Assembly: GCA_023213315.1 (NCBI GenBank)
Contig: JAKCPI010004294.1
Span: forward strand, 124,001-188,000
Source of the DNA: Euborellia annulipes
Lineage: Eukaryota; Arthropoda; Insecta; Dermaptera; Anisolabididae
Direction: 5' to 3'
DNA: 64,000 nt
Below, piece by piece: positions 21,050 to 31,959 of the stretch. The notes below the pieces were generated by a model, which was given only the letters and a program-made list of their open reading frames with translations, had not been told where the DNA came from and searched no databases. Made by a program: the position numbers and the translations under genes. Within the stretch, counting starts at the first letter, position 1. Each line of letters starts with the position of its first letter.

Positions 21050-22125
21050 CTGCTTGAAGGTCAACTCAAAAATAAATGTTATTTATAATCTTTATTGGTC
21101 TGAAAATGCGTTTGCTCTTATGGACCATTTCTCCCATAAAAGACATAGAATAGAAAAAAATAAATAAATCAATAATTTCTTATTTAATCGTTCATGAAAT
21201 TTATTTATTTATTTTTTATTAGAAATAAAAATCTAATTTTTTCACTCTCATTCAACAGTTAAACAGGATAAAAAGAAAAAAAAATGATTTAATGATATAT
21301 ATATATATCATCGTTCGTTTTTAAATCTAGTTAAATCTCGACTAAAGGCTTAATTAGGATCGGGGCAGTCGAGAGCACACACTTTTTATTTAATAATTTA
21401 TTTTAATAATTTCATGAAGACGGTAGGTTGATGAGATAATTTAAAAAAGACCAGCGTGATTTTACCCTTCTAGTTAATTGATTTTAGCACTCAAATAGAC
21501 TGTATTATTTACGTACATGTTATCAACATTATTTATTATCTTAATACCCCTTTCAGGATAGTCTGGTGGAGGAAGGGTGGTAGTAGCCCTCGGGCTAGGG
21601 CTTTGAAGTGGAGCTCTTTATTTATGGATAGCGAACTACCTTGGTGATTGCTCTAAATATTTGCTAAATAAGTCTCCCCCTTCGCTGCCTGATTTAGATA
21701 ATAATTAATGCTCGATAAAAAATAAACATCTCACTAAAGAATTAAAGAGCTTCGTGGTTCTTCAGGAATCTTTTCCGCTATTTTATTTGTTTTTTGAGAA
21801 TAAATCCTCTTCCAATCAATGGATTGTTATGAATTGTCCTCGACGTCTGGAGAGAAATGTTTTAATTATTACCAATGAGCAAAAAACAATTTGGTCCAGA
21901 AGAAGCTGAGATAATCGTGCTTCTTAATAAATAATTGAAAGAGCACTTTTACCGCTCCTTGCAGACCGATTCACTATAATTTTTAATAACTTCTTACGAT
22001 CATTAAGGATTATGAATTTGCCAAGTTTACACAGACGAATATTAAAATATTTTTAAGGTCCTTTTGACATGAAACATTAAGTTAAATGTAACATTTGAGG
22101 ATTAAATTTTTCAAGATCATAATAC
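21050..22125. other. Non-coding stretch, GC-richer at 21550-21700
   Basis: There is no gene or repeat recognised. A GC-richer patch at 21550-21700 has no open frame of interest. A short AT palindrome lies at about 21295-21312. Confidence 0.4.
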
Positions 22126-22128
22126 TAC

Positions 22129-22207
22129 AGTAAACCCCCTCCTAACCGGCCTGGTCGGAATTGAGACCCTGGCCGAATACCCGTTTGGCCGGTTAATCCG
22201 AGGTTTC
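22129..22207. mobile_element. Pogo/Tigger-like terminal remnant
   Basis: CAGTAAACCCCCTCCTAACC followed by GGCC on the left, and GGCCGGTTAATCCGAGG then TTTCAG on the right, form an imperfect inverted repeat about 25 bp long. The style CAGT-AAACC-TAA-CCGGCC is that of pogo-like mariner termini. TA flanks both sides. Only about 80 bp remain. Confidence 0.5.
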
Positions 22208-22238
22208 AGTTAAAAATTTATTTTTATACATTTTCATC

Positions 22239-22372
22239 TCCGAGTAAAATATGATCGAGGGATCCACACACCCGCAGCAGGTCTGCAGAGTGAACTTTTA
22301 GGGACACACACGAATATACACGGCCACACCAGGGACACACAGGAATGCACACGTCCGCACCAGGGACATCCG
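22239..22372 (-). repeat. GTGTGTCCC block, minus copy
   Basis: CGAGTAAAATATGATCGAGG, GATCCACACACCCGCAGCAG and CACCAGGGACACAC are the reverse complement of the 19.9-kb block. No hammerhead-like core follows, so this is a partial unit. Confidence 0.7.
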
Positions 22373-22374
22373 AG

Positions 22375-23060
22375 GCCAGATAAGAGTACTTTTACTATAT
22401 TATAATAGTAGTGGAAAATAAAATGAAGATTTTTATTCTAAATTTATTTTTCAAGTTCAATAAATGATTTATTATGATTTTTATCCCTTGCATTTTTATC
22501 TCCAAAATTGATAAGTGAATTGTCTAAATCTCTATCTGATTTTTTTTTCTTTTAAATTTTTCCAACAATAAAATTTATTACTAAACTTTTTTTAACATTC
22601 AAAAGTTAAGGGTTTTTTTTTTTTTACTTGTACGTATGTATAAATATGTTCCTAAACCACTTATCTATTCTTCTTTGGTTTAACTTAAAACTTATGAGAC
22701 ATTACAATTTAAAAGTTAGTTTTCACCAAAGCTACGGGGACTACTAGGCAAATATAGAACATTTCATATCACATTTCAACATTTCCATACCCTAAAGTAC
22801 TGATACTGAGATACAGAGTTCTCTATATCAAACAATCTATCTTAAATTTATATATTATTTTACATACATACATACATTTTTCCCATTTCATTTTTATATA
22901 TATATAGATATAGATAGATATATACATAGGTAAGAGAAAGTAAAAGAGATGAATAAAGATGTATTTTCAGGCTTTTTTTGAAATGAGTGTTTTATTTATT
23001 AAGTATTCCGAGGGGTAATAATTTAATTTATCGACTTCTTGACCAAGTCCTTTATAAAAA
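22375..23060. other. AT-rich stretch ending with an HE terminus remnant
   Basis: Mostly featureless. A TATATATAGATATAGATAGA run followed by GGTAAGAGAAAGTAAAA (about 22885-22945) is the short-hairpin end of an HE repeat. Confidence 0.45.
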
Positions 23061-23065
23061 TGTTT

Positions 23066-23175
23066 AAAAATGATTGACGGATCCACACACCCGCAGCTAG
23101 TTTGCATAGTGAACCTTTAGGAACACACAGGGATCCACACGCCCTCACCAGGGACACACACAGTAGATCGAAAGT
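23066..23175 (-). repeat. GTGTGTCCC block, left arm
   Basis: GGATCCACACACCCGCAGC, GTGAACCTTTAGGAACACAC and TCACCAGGGACACACACAG lie in minus orientation, followed by AGATCGAAAGTGA. It is the mirror of the plus copy at 23866-23985, and a complete HE repeat lies between them. Confidence 0.7.
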
Positions 23176-23196
23176 GAAAGAAGAATTTTTCCTAAG

Positions 23197-23868
23197 AAAA
23201 ATCTGGTGTGACTGGCGCACAGCACACAACTTTCTCTTACCTTCGGTAATCGAAAGTTGTGTTCTGTGCTTGTCACACCAGATTTTTTGTGTCGACATGT
23301 ATTTAGTTTCCGACAGTAGGGTACAATTGAATTCAAGATGTAAAATTTATAAGTATGGCAAAATATTTATATTTTGTTACCATGGCAACCATTTCTCCTA
23401 TCTTTTCTATGGAGTACAAGAGTAAAGTGGTCTTCAGAAGATTTCAATCACAAAATGAGAATATACATTTTATTGAAGATCTAAAAAATAATTGATTTTT
23501 GAATTTAAAAAAAAATCGTTGGAGCAAATTTAGAGAAAATCGAAAAAACTGAAGAAGTGCATCAGTAAAGTACTAGTACTTTTTGGCCGATTTTGTTCAA
23601 AAGCTTCGGATGGAGGTGCCTAACTTAAATATAAAATTTCAACCTTCTAGCTCTTTTCGTTCTTGAGATATTTTGTTCACAGACAGACACACAGACAGAC
23701 AGACAGACACACAGACAGACAGACCATGTCGCGAAAACCACTTTTTTGGATTCAGGGGACCTCAAAACGTGAAGATCCATCAAAATCTCGACATCGAATT
23801 TTTGACATGAATCCAATACTTTCTCTCTATATATATATTACATATATACATAGGTAAGAGAAAGTAAA
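23197..23868 (+). repeat. HE repeat, reference full-length copy
   Basis: This is the most complete member of the family. It starts with an ~85-nt hairpin (23200-23284): AATCTGGTGTGAC pairs with GTCACACCAGATT, and CACACAACTTTC with GAAAGTTGTGT. GTGTCGACATGTATTTAG follows, then GGCAACCATTTCTCCTATC, a CATCAGTAAAGTACTAGTAC stretch, TAACTTAAATATAAAATTTC and TTCTTGAGATATTTTGTTC. An expanded CAGA/CACA run (23678-23723) and CAAAATCTCGACATCGAAT precede the final short hairpin TACTTTCTCT...AGAGAAAGTA. The motif ACTTTCTCTTACC in the first hairpin is the complement of the last 13 bases. There is no protein-coding frame. The transposition mechanism is unknown. Confidence 0.85.
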
Positions 23869-23985
23869 AATGTGTGTCCCTGGTGCGGGCTTGTGGATCC
23901 CTGTGTGTCCCTAAAGGTTCACAGACTAGCTGCGGTCGTGTGGATCTCTCGATCATTTTAATCATTTTTACTCGGGGTGTTATAT
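23866..23985 (+). repeat. GTGTGTCCC block, right arm
   Basis: GTGTGTCCCTGGTGCGGGC, CCCTAAAGGTTCACAG, TAGCTGCGGTCGTGTGGATC and CATTTTTACTCGG lie in plus orientation. It is an inverted partner of 23066-23175. Confidence 0.7.
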
Positions 23986-24124
23986 GGGCAGCCAGGGCGA
24001 AAAAATAAAAGTCTATATTTTGTCTATGTTTCTAGTGCAGTTTGCAATCTTAATCCGGTCAAAATTTATGTACGACACCTGCAACAGTAAAGGGAATTTT
24101 TAAAGAGAATATAGATTGATAAAG

Positions 24125-24275
24125 ACGTTCAGGGGACCTCAAAATGTGTATATCTGTAAAAATCTCGACATCGAATTTTTGACATGAATCCAATACTTTC
24201 TCTCTATATATATTAACATATAATATATGTTAATATATATATACTATATATTATATATGTATAAGAAAGTAAAAA
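24125..24275 (+). repeat. HE repeat, right-end fragment
   Basis: TTCAGGGGACCTCAAAATG, TCTCGACATCGAATTTTTG and a long TATA palindrome ending TAAGAAAGTAAAAA. The terminal hairpin is enlarged by (AT)n expansion. Confidence 0.75.
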
Positions 24276-24289
24276 AAAGAGAGAGATAA

Positions 24290-25585
24290 ATATGTATTTT
24301 AAGGCGCCGAAATAGGGACATTTGTTTGTCGCCTTGCCTCCATATACCTCATCCTCATATCATAATATCCATCCATCAAGAATCATATTATAATATCCAG
24401 CCATCAAAAAATAACAACTAATTTATTTTATATATTAATTATATAATAACTAAGTACGAGTATATTAATATTACCTTAGAATTTTAAAAGCATTTCAGTA
24501 ATTTAAGTTATCTCAAATGAGAAAATTATTTTATTAATTTTATCTTTCTTTTGATTACAGGTGAGTTCTTTTCTCTTTACTACTTTAAAGAAATTTTGAT
24601 CTTTAAAAGGTATGTGATTAAAGTTTTTTTTAACTTATTCTTTCTTTCATCCTAAATTTATAAGTATTCTATTCATATAGATATTTTATTTTTAATGAAA
24701 TCTATTTCTAAAACTATTAGTGATTTTTAAGACCCTTTGATATTTTTGGAACTAAACTAATAGGATCATGATCCAAACATATCATGTGATTTAAATACAT
24801 TTGAACTACGGTAACTGAGATCCGAACCGTCATTACTAGACTTTTAAGACTAAAATGTCAATAGTTTAATCTCTCAGGAAGGTGTATTAATTGATTTTAT
24901 TTATTAATAATTTTCAAACGATACTTTAATAATAATATATAATGGTCCAGGCAAATTAGACAATTATACTCTTTACTAATCAATTGGTATCCAATTGATT
25001 TAAATAAATATACTGAAATACGTATTATGTGTTAATACTCATGAATAATATATATTTAAACATATCAACTTGTGATTTAAGTTTGACTTACCTAAGTTAA
25101 AAGAATATAATTGAGGGTCAAATGATTCATGTTGTCTAATTGAACTTAATTCAAAATATGAATATCCTTGTGTTTAATTTTTTTGACAACTTAATATGAA
25201 AATCACTCCCTATTGTTAATGATTTTGAATTAGTACTTTTTTCTGCAATTTATTTAGTACAAGGTGGTTTAGATTATATTTACGGAGAGTGTCCTCGTTT
25301 ATTTTGTCTCTTTATATAAATAATAGCCTATATCAGTATATGCATAAATAATTTTTATTATTTTCTCAATTTCATTGGTCAATAAGATTTTTAAGCTTTT
25401 TATTTATCAATTTTGATGGTCTCCATGAGGTTATGTCCTTATATCCAAGGTTCTTGTAGCCTTGTTCTAAGAATTATAATAATCAACACCTTTTATTCAT
25501 TTAAGTTAAGAATATACGTAGGGTATATAGCCTGTATGTTCCATTTTTTAATAAGCCTCTTTTAAAATTTTTTACTTTATAGCTA
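24290..25585. other. AT-rich stretch holding one duplicated ~85-bp block
   Basis: The block at 24936-25018 (AATGGTCCAGGCAAATTAGA, TCAATTGGTATCCAATTGAT) recurs at 29066-29153 inside a foldback. Nothing else is recognised. A SINE origin is possible from the GTCCAGGCA and palindromic body, which echo SINE-A. Confidence 0.45.
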
Positions 25586-25587
25586 TA

Positions 25588-25916
25588 TATATGTTAATAT
25601 ATATATTAGTGAGAAAATATTGGATTCATGTCAAAAATTCGATATCGATATTTTAATGGATATACACGTTTTGAGGTCCCCTGAGTCCAAAAAAGTTTCG
25701 CAACATGGTCTGTGTATATTGTCTGTCTGTATCCAATTTAAAGCATGAATGAATTGAGCTAGGTTGTCGAAATTTTATATTTAAGTTAGGCACCCCCATG
25801 AGGCGTGAAAATAAACTTTTGATCAAAATCGGTCAAAAAATACTAGTAATTTACTGATGTACTTTTTCAGTTTTTCTCAAAATTCGCTCCAACTATTTTG
25901 ATTAAAATCGTGCCTC
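25588..25916 (-). repeat. HE repeat, right half
   Basis: GATTCATGTCAAAAATTCGA, TATACACGTTTTGAGGTCC, TTTATATTTAAGTTAGGCAC and TTTACTGATGTACTTTTTCA lie in minus orientation. It stops near the centre of the family without a visible boundary signal. Confidence 0.75.
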
Positions 25917-25924
25917 CTGGACTC

Positions 25925-28228
25925 GAGCCATGCCTTCCCTCCATCGTTTTTGTTAATAAATTTTTAAACAATGAGGTGCTGGATATCATATGATGTATTT
26001 TTTTTTTTTTTAGTAATTATTTACGACTCATTTTTACTTTTTGTTTAAATAAAAAAAATCCCTCTGAAGAGGAAAACCCAGAAAAAAAAACTTCCCACCC
26101 ATGACCTTTGCAACTACGAGAAAAATATGACATATCATAAAATCTGTTCTTTAATTATTATATTATTTAACTTTTTTTTTTTAATTAACAAAAAAGTAAT
26201 TTATTTTAACCAAACTAATTTTCTCATCGGACGTTTTTTTTTTTTTCTTTAAAAATGAATATAATGAATTATTTTTTTATTTTTAGACTTTTTTTTATCA
26301 CATAACAAGCAATTAATATGATTAGAATTTCGCCGGAGGGTCAGTGAGCCAGAGCTAAGGTCATCCGTGTGACCCCGACTCTTTTTCTGGCATTGGACTG
26401 ACTAACGGAGAATGATTTGCAAATGAAAGAAAGCATCTTGGCACATGCAAAAGCGAAAGTGAACTTGTTTTGTAACTGCCATATCCCGTTTGGAATCTTA
26501 AAAAAAAAAAAATCAAATATACTGATATATAGACTTCTAAAAGAAATAACGTAATCGTTGCATAAAAAAAAAAAAAAATTGAAACGATCATGACTCACTT
26601 CAATGGACCAAATTATTTAAGTTTACATTTTTATTTGTAATCTCTAAAGATGTTTAAGACAACATTATATTGCGGTTGAAGGAAATATTCATTATTATCT
26701 TTTTAAAAAATGACTTTAATTTTTCACGTTTTATCCATCTTTATATCTTTTTTGCTCATTTTTTTTCTTTCTTTTTTTTTTAAGCTCTAAAAAAGTTTTA
26801 ATATTCTTAACAAATACTTAAATTCCAGTCCCTTTAGTGATGATATAATAATAATAATAATTGTATTTTTTTTTATTTTACGAAATCCTCCAAAACAATG
26901 ATAATTAGATATTTCTCTTTTTTTTTTTTTTTAACTTGTGTGATTTATCCACTTTTACATATATGAACCTTAGGCGTCATTTATATCCGCAAAAAAAAAA
27001 AAAAACGGAGTTTTATTAGCGAAAGTTTTTTAATAAACTCTTCAAAACATGATACGATATAGCCGATAGCTTATATTATCCCAACAAATTGGCCTTCTCT
27101 TGAATGAATTTCATTTGTCCAAATATTAAAATAAAATTTAATCTATTCCTCGTAAACTGAGTTCTTATATATACTCTATTTGTTAGGTATATATATATAT
27201 ATATAAAACTTATATATATTCATATTTTTTTTTTTTTTAATTAAACTCTTCAATAAATATTAATAATTTTTCAATAAAAGAGATAAAAAAATTAAGAGAA
27301 CTTGATTCTTTTTTTTATTTCTATACTTTTTTTTATATTTCTCTTAAAGTGATTAATTATATTGAAAAAAAAAAATGAAAATGTGGTGGCTTCATTAAGT
27401 TTTAAGGATTGGGAATATTTATTATCGCGCTCAATTACTTCAATCTTTTCACTTCAATTGATCTAAGGATTAAATATTAATTAAGTCTTGAATAATTTTA
27501 AATTTTTAATATCATGTACTCATAATTCTTTAAAGTGTGATCAATTTTAATTAAAAACTTCTAATATTAAACTGTTAAGTTCGTTTCAGTCAAGTCAAAA
27601 TGATAATAATAAATAATATTAGAAATAAAAGTTATATATAGCTCTAATATCATAATAATTAAGAGTTTCCTCATTTGTTTCTAATTAATAAATATTTAAC
27701 GACATTTTTATTAATTCTATTATTCACGATGATAATGATGGCCCTTTCGAAATATTAAGTATTAAATTCTGCTTTGTTTATAGAAATATTAACAAATTTT
27801 TTATTATATCACTATGAAAAAAAAAGCTTTTCGAAAATTGTTGTTTTTAATTTTTTTTGGAAAAACTTTTATCTTTTAACTAAACATTATCCATTATATT
27901 AGAGTAAATTGACAGAATTTTTTTTAATAAATAACGCTTGTTATAATCTAAAAAAAAAAGCTCCTACAGTATATCAAAAATTCATTCAATATTTTGCTGG
28001 TAATATTTTAATTTTAAAAGTAAGTGGTTATTTATAAAATTCTTTAATGTAATCACAGAGGAAACAGGAAAAATACAAAATCATAGAGATCTAAATAAAT
28101 CTATTAGACAAGACCTCAAAGTCTGTCCCTCTACTGGTTTAAAAAGCAGCCGACAAGTGAGACATTTTTCTTTAATGTTTCTCACTTTGTTAGTAACTTG
28201 CAAGGTTAACTTGCATATAAGGGGACGT
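25925..28228. other. AT-rich non-coding stretch; GC-richer 26320-26500
   Basis: The GC-richer segment carries overlapping minus-strand frames of 76-85 codons, both including poly-F stretches from T-runs, so they are unlikely to be coding. There are many poly-T runs and an (AT)n run near 27186-27202. No gene recognised. Confidence 0.4.
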
Positions 28229-28230
28229 GA

Positions 28231-28372
28231 GTTTTATTGGTATAGGCCGAGGATCTGGTGGCCTGGTGCAATTGACAGCACACCGATGCCCCGGATAGAC
28301 TGGAGATCCTGGGTTCAATTCCCTGGAGCCATGGGGCGTTTGGCCTCCCCAATAAAAAACACTCTCAGTCTT
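28231..28372 (+). mobile_element. SINE-C (tRNA-derived)
   Basis: GGTGGCCTGGTGCAATTGAC (A-box region) and CCTGGGTTCAATTCCC (B-box) form a tRNA-like head. GTTTGGCCTCCCCAATAAAA and ACACTCTCAG follow as the body. It matches 46988-47115 on the other strand almost base for base. No clear target duplication. Confidence 0.7.
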
Positions 28373-28379
28373 GTTTAAT

Positions 28380-28845
28380 ATAATAATTTTTATTTGCGTC
28401 TCTCGTTAATATTATTCTACACAACCGTAATGATATAATTATTAAATAAACCAGGATGCCTGATGATGTGTAACTTGATTACTCTTTTAATTTCGTGTTA
28501 GTCCCCTTTTTGAGCTTTGTAAGAAATTAAAAAAAAAAAAAAAAAAATAGAAATAAGCTACAAAAAAAGTAATTTAATAAAGGGTTTCTTTTGGTTGACC
28601 GATTTTAATGGCTTTTCTAATCGAAATATAATCATCTTTGAAGTAGATTTTTAATTAATTGGCTTTTGATTTTGTTTTATTAAAAAAAAAGAGTTATTTT
28701 GTTAGCTTTATGGCTGGCTGATGTCTCCTAGCATCCGTCTATTATTCTTTTAGAATATAAATACTTATGATCATTCTGATCGATATTATACATAATGAAT
28801 CTTTGAAAAATAATTCTCATACTTGGAAAGGAGATAGGTCTTTTC
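28380..28845. other. AT-rich non-coding stretch
   Basis: A poly-A run lies near 28530-28547; nothing else. Confidence 0.5.
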
Positions 28846-28902
28846 AGCCTAAATAAAATATATAAATAATTTATATATTTATTCTATTAAAATCTTTGAG
28901 GT

Positions 28903-28951
28903 CTCAGACCGTCAGGTTTCGGCTACTTTGCTGTAAGCCTTCTTCAGTGAG
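28903..28951 (-). ncRNA. Hammerhead-ribozyme-like motif, most complete stem III
   Basis: On the minus strand the order is stem I CUCA, core CUGAAGA, one extra A, stem II GGCU/AGCC, GAAA, stem III ACC-UGAC-GGU, cleavage-site C, stem I UGAG. All three helices can form and the UH position is C. This is the type I order. The single unpaired base after the CUGANGA core is the only departure from the textbook layout. Confidence 0.6.
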
Positions 28952-29251
28952 GACTGGATCTAAATGGTAGAATATAATAAATTAAAATTTAAGTAATTGA
29001 TTTTATTAGAATTATAAATTTTATATTTACCTATAAGGTGAGTATTATATTCGCATTTAGATCCATATATATAATGGTCCAGGCAAATTAGACAATTATA
29101 CTCTTTACTAATCAATTGGTATCCAATTGATTTAAATAAATATTCTGAAATACGTGTTTTAGATCTATACAATGAACAAGTTCAATTTTATATTTTATAA
29201 AAGAGTAGCTGAGGCGATTGAGCTGATATCTAGCGGTCTCTTCAATTTACA

Positions 29252-29297
29252 CTGAGGAATGTTTACAGCAGAGTATCCGAAACCTGACGAACTGAGA
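29252..29297 (+). ncRNA. Hammerhead-like motif, degraded right-arm copy
   Basis: CTGAGGA (29252-29258) and CGAAACCTGACGAAC keep the core, but stem I and stem III no longer pair well. Confidence 0.35.
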
Positions 29298-29354
29298 TCT
29301 AAAAGATTTTAATAAAATAAATATATAGAATTATTTATATATTTTAGTACAGTT

Positions 29355-30590
29355 GAATTTGTATTTCCTGCGAATTCAAACAAACTTGAAACGTCTTATA
29401 ATTCGCATTCCCGGCTTAATAAGCTCGTTAATTCGTACTGTTTTTAAGAAAGAGGGGGAAGGAGAGCGAGAAATCTTTGCCGTTCATTCTTAAGGAAATG
29501 AAAAGAGGAGTGAGGGAAATACAGCTTATTTTACATTTTTTCTTTCCTTTTTACAAATCAGTCTTACAATTATTAGCATTAATATTTTAATCAATGGAAA
29601 TAAATAGGAGCTTAGTCAATCAAACCAATATTTTTAAAATAAATAAATTTTTAATGCAACTGACAAGTGAGGGGAAAAGCTACTTACATTTAAGATGGCT
29701 AAGTATTTTGGTTGCCTAAGCTCAAGGCTCCACTCTCGAGTAGACCTGCATCAGGCAAAGCAGATTCTGTTCACAGATAAAAAAAAAAAAAAAAAAAAAA
29801 TTATAAATACATTTTATTTTTCTAAAATTAAAATATTTTTCCGATCAATCGTTTTTTTTTTTTACCTGAAAACAATATACTGTAATTTACATATGACTTC
29901 AACTTTAATATTAAAATAATTTTTTTTTTGTGTGCCTATGATTTATCTGTGATGATGTCGTTCGTTCCCTTTGTGTTTCAAAACCGCATGAGATGCTTTT
30001 ATGATTTAATAGACTATTTAACCTCTATATGAACTTTTACCTCTTTATATTAATAAATAACTGTCAAGACAAAATAGTTGAGCGAAAAAATAGATAAAAG
30101 CATCATTTTATTTTCTAGATAAAAACAAGTAAATTTATTTATATGAAATAATTTCAAACAATATCTCTCACTAACATGGATTCGTTATTGTAGTATATGC
30201 TACTTTATTTTTTTCATCTTCTTCAGGGACATTTTTTTCAAAAGAATAATTACAATCGTCAAATGCTTTTATTAAATAGTTCTCTGATCCTAAAAAGCTT
30301 TTATTATGACAAATTCAAAAAAAAAAAAAAAAAAATTTTATATATAGGTATATTTTATTTCAAACTCGATATTATTAATGAATCCTCTCTTTCACTTTGT
30401 GATTTATTTTTCAAATAATTTATATTTTTCAATCTCTCATTTATTTATATTTATGTAGAAAATATAAATGAATAATATTATTGATAGAACAGTGATTGTA
30501 AATACCTTGTCAAAATAAAAATTTTATTCTAATTTTTTCGTTGTAAAATTTTTTTTCTGTCAAAATTTGTTCTTTATTTATTTATTCTTT
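29355..30590. other. AT-rich non-coding stretch
   Basis: There are poly-A runs near 29780-29800 and 30318-30336. Open frames at 29695-29919 and 30197-30418 contain lysine runs from poly-A and are not supported. Confidence 0.5.
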
Positions 30591-30867
30591 GGTGTAAGTA
30601 CAGAGGTGTGCAAACATTATCGACTTAGGGCCACATTGAAAACTTAATTGCTTCCGGGGGGGGGGGGGTATATATACAGTATACTAAATAATAATAATAA
30701 ATAATAATAATAATAATTAATGCTCTTTATTTAAATTAAGTTACACAAATTCTTGTAATTTACATAAATTCACATAAAATAGAATAAAAAGCCTACGGTA
30801 TTTGTCAATTTTACAGTCTACCGGTATACAGTATACTATGTCTATTTCAATTATTACCTGATACTTC

Positions 30868-31078
30868 ATAGGGAAGATAGGAGAAATGGTTACCATGGTA
30901 ACAAAATATAAATATTTTCCCACTTTTATAAATTTTACACCTTGAAATGTTCCGAACTGACGGAAACTAAATATATCTCGTCTCAAAAAAATCTGGTGTG
31001 TCAAGCACAGAACACAACTTTCGATTACCGAAGTTAAGAGAAAGTTGTGTGCTTGGGGGCCAGTCACACCAGATTTTT
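30868..31078 (-). repeat. HE repeat, left part
   Basis: GATAGGAGAAATGGTTACCA, CTAAATATATCTCGTCTC and the long hairpin CTGGTGTGTCAAGCACAG...CACACCAGAT. It is truncated at the other end and lies in the same orientation as the next copy. Confidence 0.8.
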
Positions 31079-31089
31079 ATTTTTTATCA

Positions 31090-31738
31090 TTTTTACTTCC
31101 TCTTACCTCTATATATATGTTAATATATAGAGAGAGAAAGTATTGGATTCATGTCAAAAATTCGATGTTGAGATTTTGATGGATATACACGTTTTGAGGC
31201 CCCCTGAATCCAAAAAAGTGGTTTTCGCGACATGGTCTGTCTGTGTGTTTGTCTGTGTGTCTGTGAACAAAATATCTCAAGAACGGAAAGAGCTAGGAGG
31301 TTGAAATTTTATATTTAAGTTAGGCACCCCCCTGGGACGTGACACGAAGCTTTTGAACAAAATCGACCAAAAAGTGCTAGTACTTTACTGATGCACTTTT
31401 TCAGTTTTTTTCGATTTTCTCTAAATTTGCTCCAACGATTTTTTTTTTAATTCAAAAATCAATTATTTTTTAGATTCTCTTTAAAATGTATATTCTCTTT
31501 TTGGGATTGAAATCTTCTGAAGACCACTTTACTCTTGTATTCCATAGAAAAGATAGGAGAAATGGTTGCCATTTTAACAAAATATAAATATTTTCCCATA
31601 CTTATAAATTTTACATCTTGAAAATCGAATGTACTGTACTAAATACATGTCGACACAAAAAATGGCGCACAGCACACAACTTTCTCTTACCTACGGTAAT
31701 CGAAAGTTGTTTTCTGTGCTTGTCACACCAGATTTTTT
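31090..31738 (-). repeat. HE repeat, nearly full length
   Basis: It runs from TACTTCCTCTTACC...GAGAGAAAGTATT to the long hairpin at 31665-31735, whose left arm has lost its outermost CTGGTGTGAC. All landmarks of the reference copy appear in reverse order, including the (GTCT/GTGT) run near 31231-31262. Confidence 0.85.
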
Positions 31739-31899
31739 CATTTTTTTTCAATTTTCTACTTGACAAATCATAAACATCCGCGGCCGGATAGATTTATCTG
31801 TCGAGCTGGATTTTGGACACCTCTGGTGTAAGAGATATACAACCTGTTTTTGAAAAATTTTATACTACTAGGACCATCGAATAAAGTAAATTTGATTGC

Positions 31900-31955
31900 T
31901 CAACTTACCAATCAGTTGAAATAAATGGGGATGTAGTCTAAATGACCGGAGAAAG
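31900..31955 (+). mobile_element. SINE-B body fragment
   Basis: ACCAATCAGTTGAAATAAAT and GTAGTCTAAATGACCGGA match SINE-B at 39719-39760. The head and tail are missing. Confidence 0.5.
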
Positions 31956-31959
31956 TGAA

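Larger units (their letters stand above)
28850..29350. mobile_element. Foldback element with hammerhead-like cores
   Basis: The arms (about 28850-28955 and 29252-29350) are inverted repeats sharing TTATTAAAATCTTT, GTCAGGTTTCGG and TTTGCTGTAA with their complements. The left arm carries a very complete hammerhead-like motif on the minus strand; the right arm has a weakened version on the plus strand. The ~300-bp loop contains the block shared with 24936-25018. Confidence 0.65.
30601..31825. mobile_element. Charlie-like hAT element hosting two HE copies
   Basis: The left end is CAGAGGTGTGCAAACATT with GGGCCACATTG close by. The right end is GGCCGGATAGATTT...ATTTTGGACACCTCTG. Both have the style of Charlie-type hAT termini. 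The flanks are GTGTAAGTA on the left and GTGTAAGA on the right, a near-match to an 8-bp duplication with one extra base. The interior is mainly two HE repeats and (TAA)n. A G-run of about 14 lies near 30656. Confidence 0.7.

Noticed and set aside
23101..23425. Overlapping open frames on both strands (60-107 codons)
   Set aside because: They are readings through the GTGTGTCCC block and the HE hairpin. The palindrome makes both strands look open.
26341..26598. Minus-strand gene with 76-85 codon frames
   Set aside because: Two phases are equally open and both depend on poly-T stretches read as phenylalanine.
23200..31735. CRISPR-like array from repeated palindromes
   Set aside because: The palindromes are dispersed kilobases apart, sit at the ends of 0.7-kb repeats and occur in both orientations. 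There are no regular spacers.
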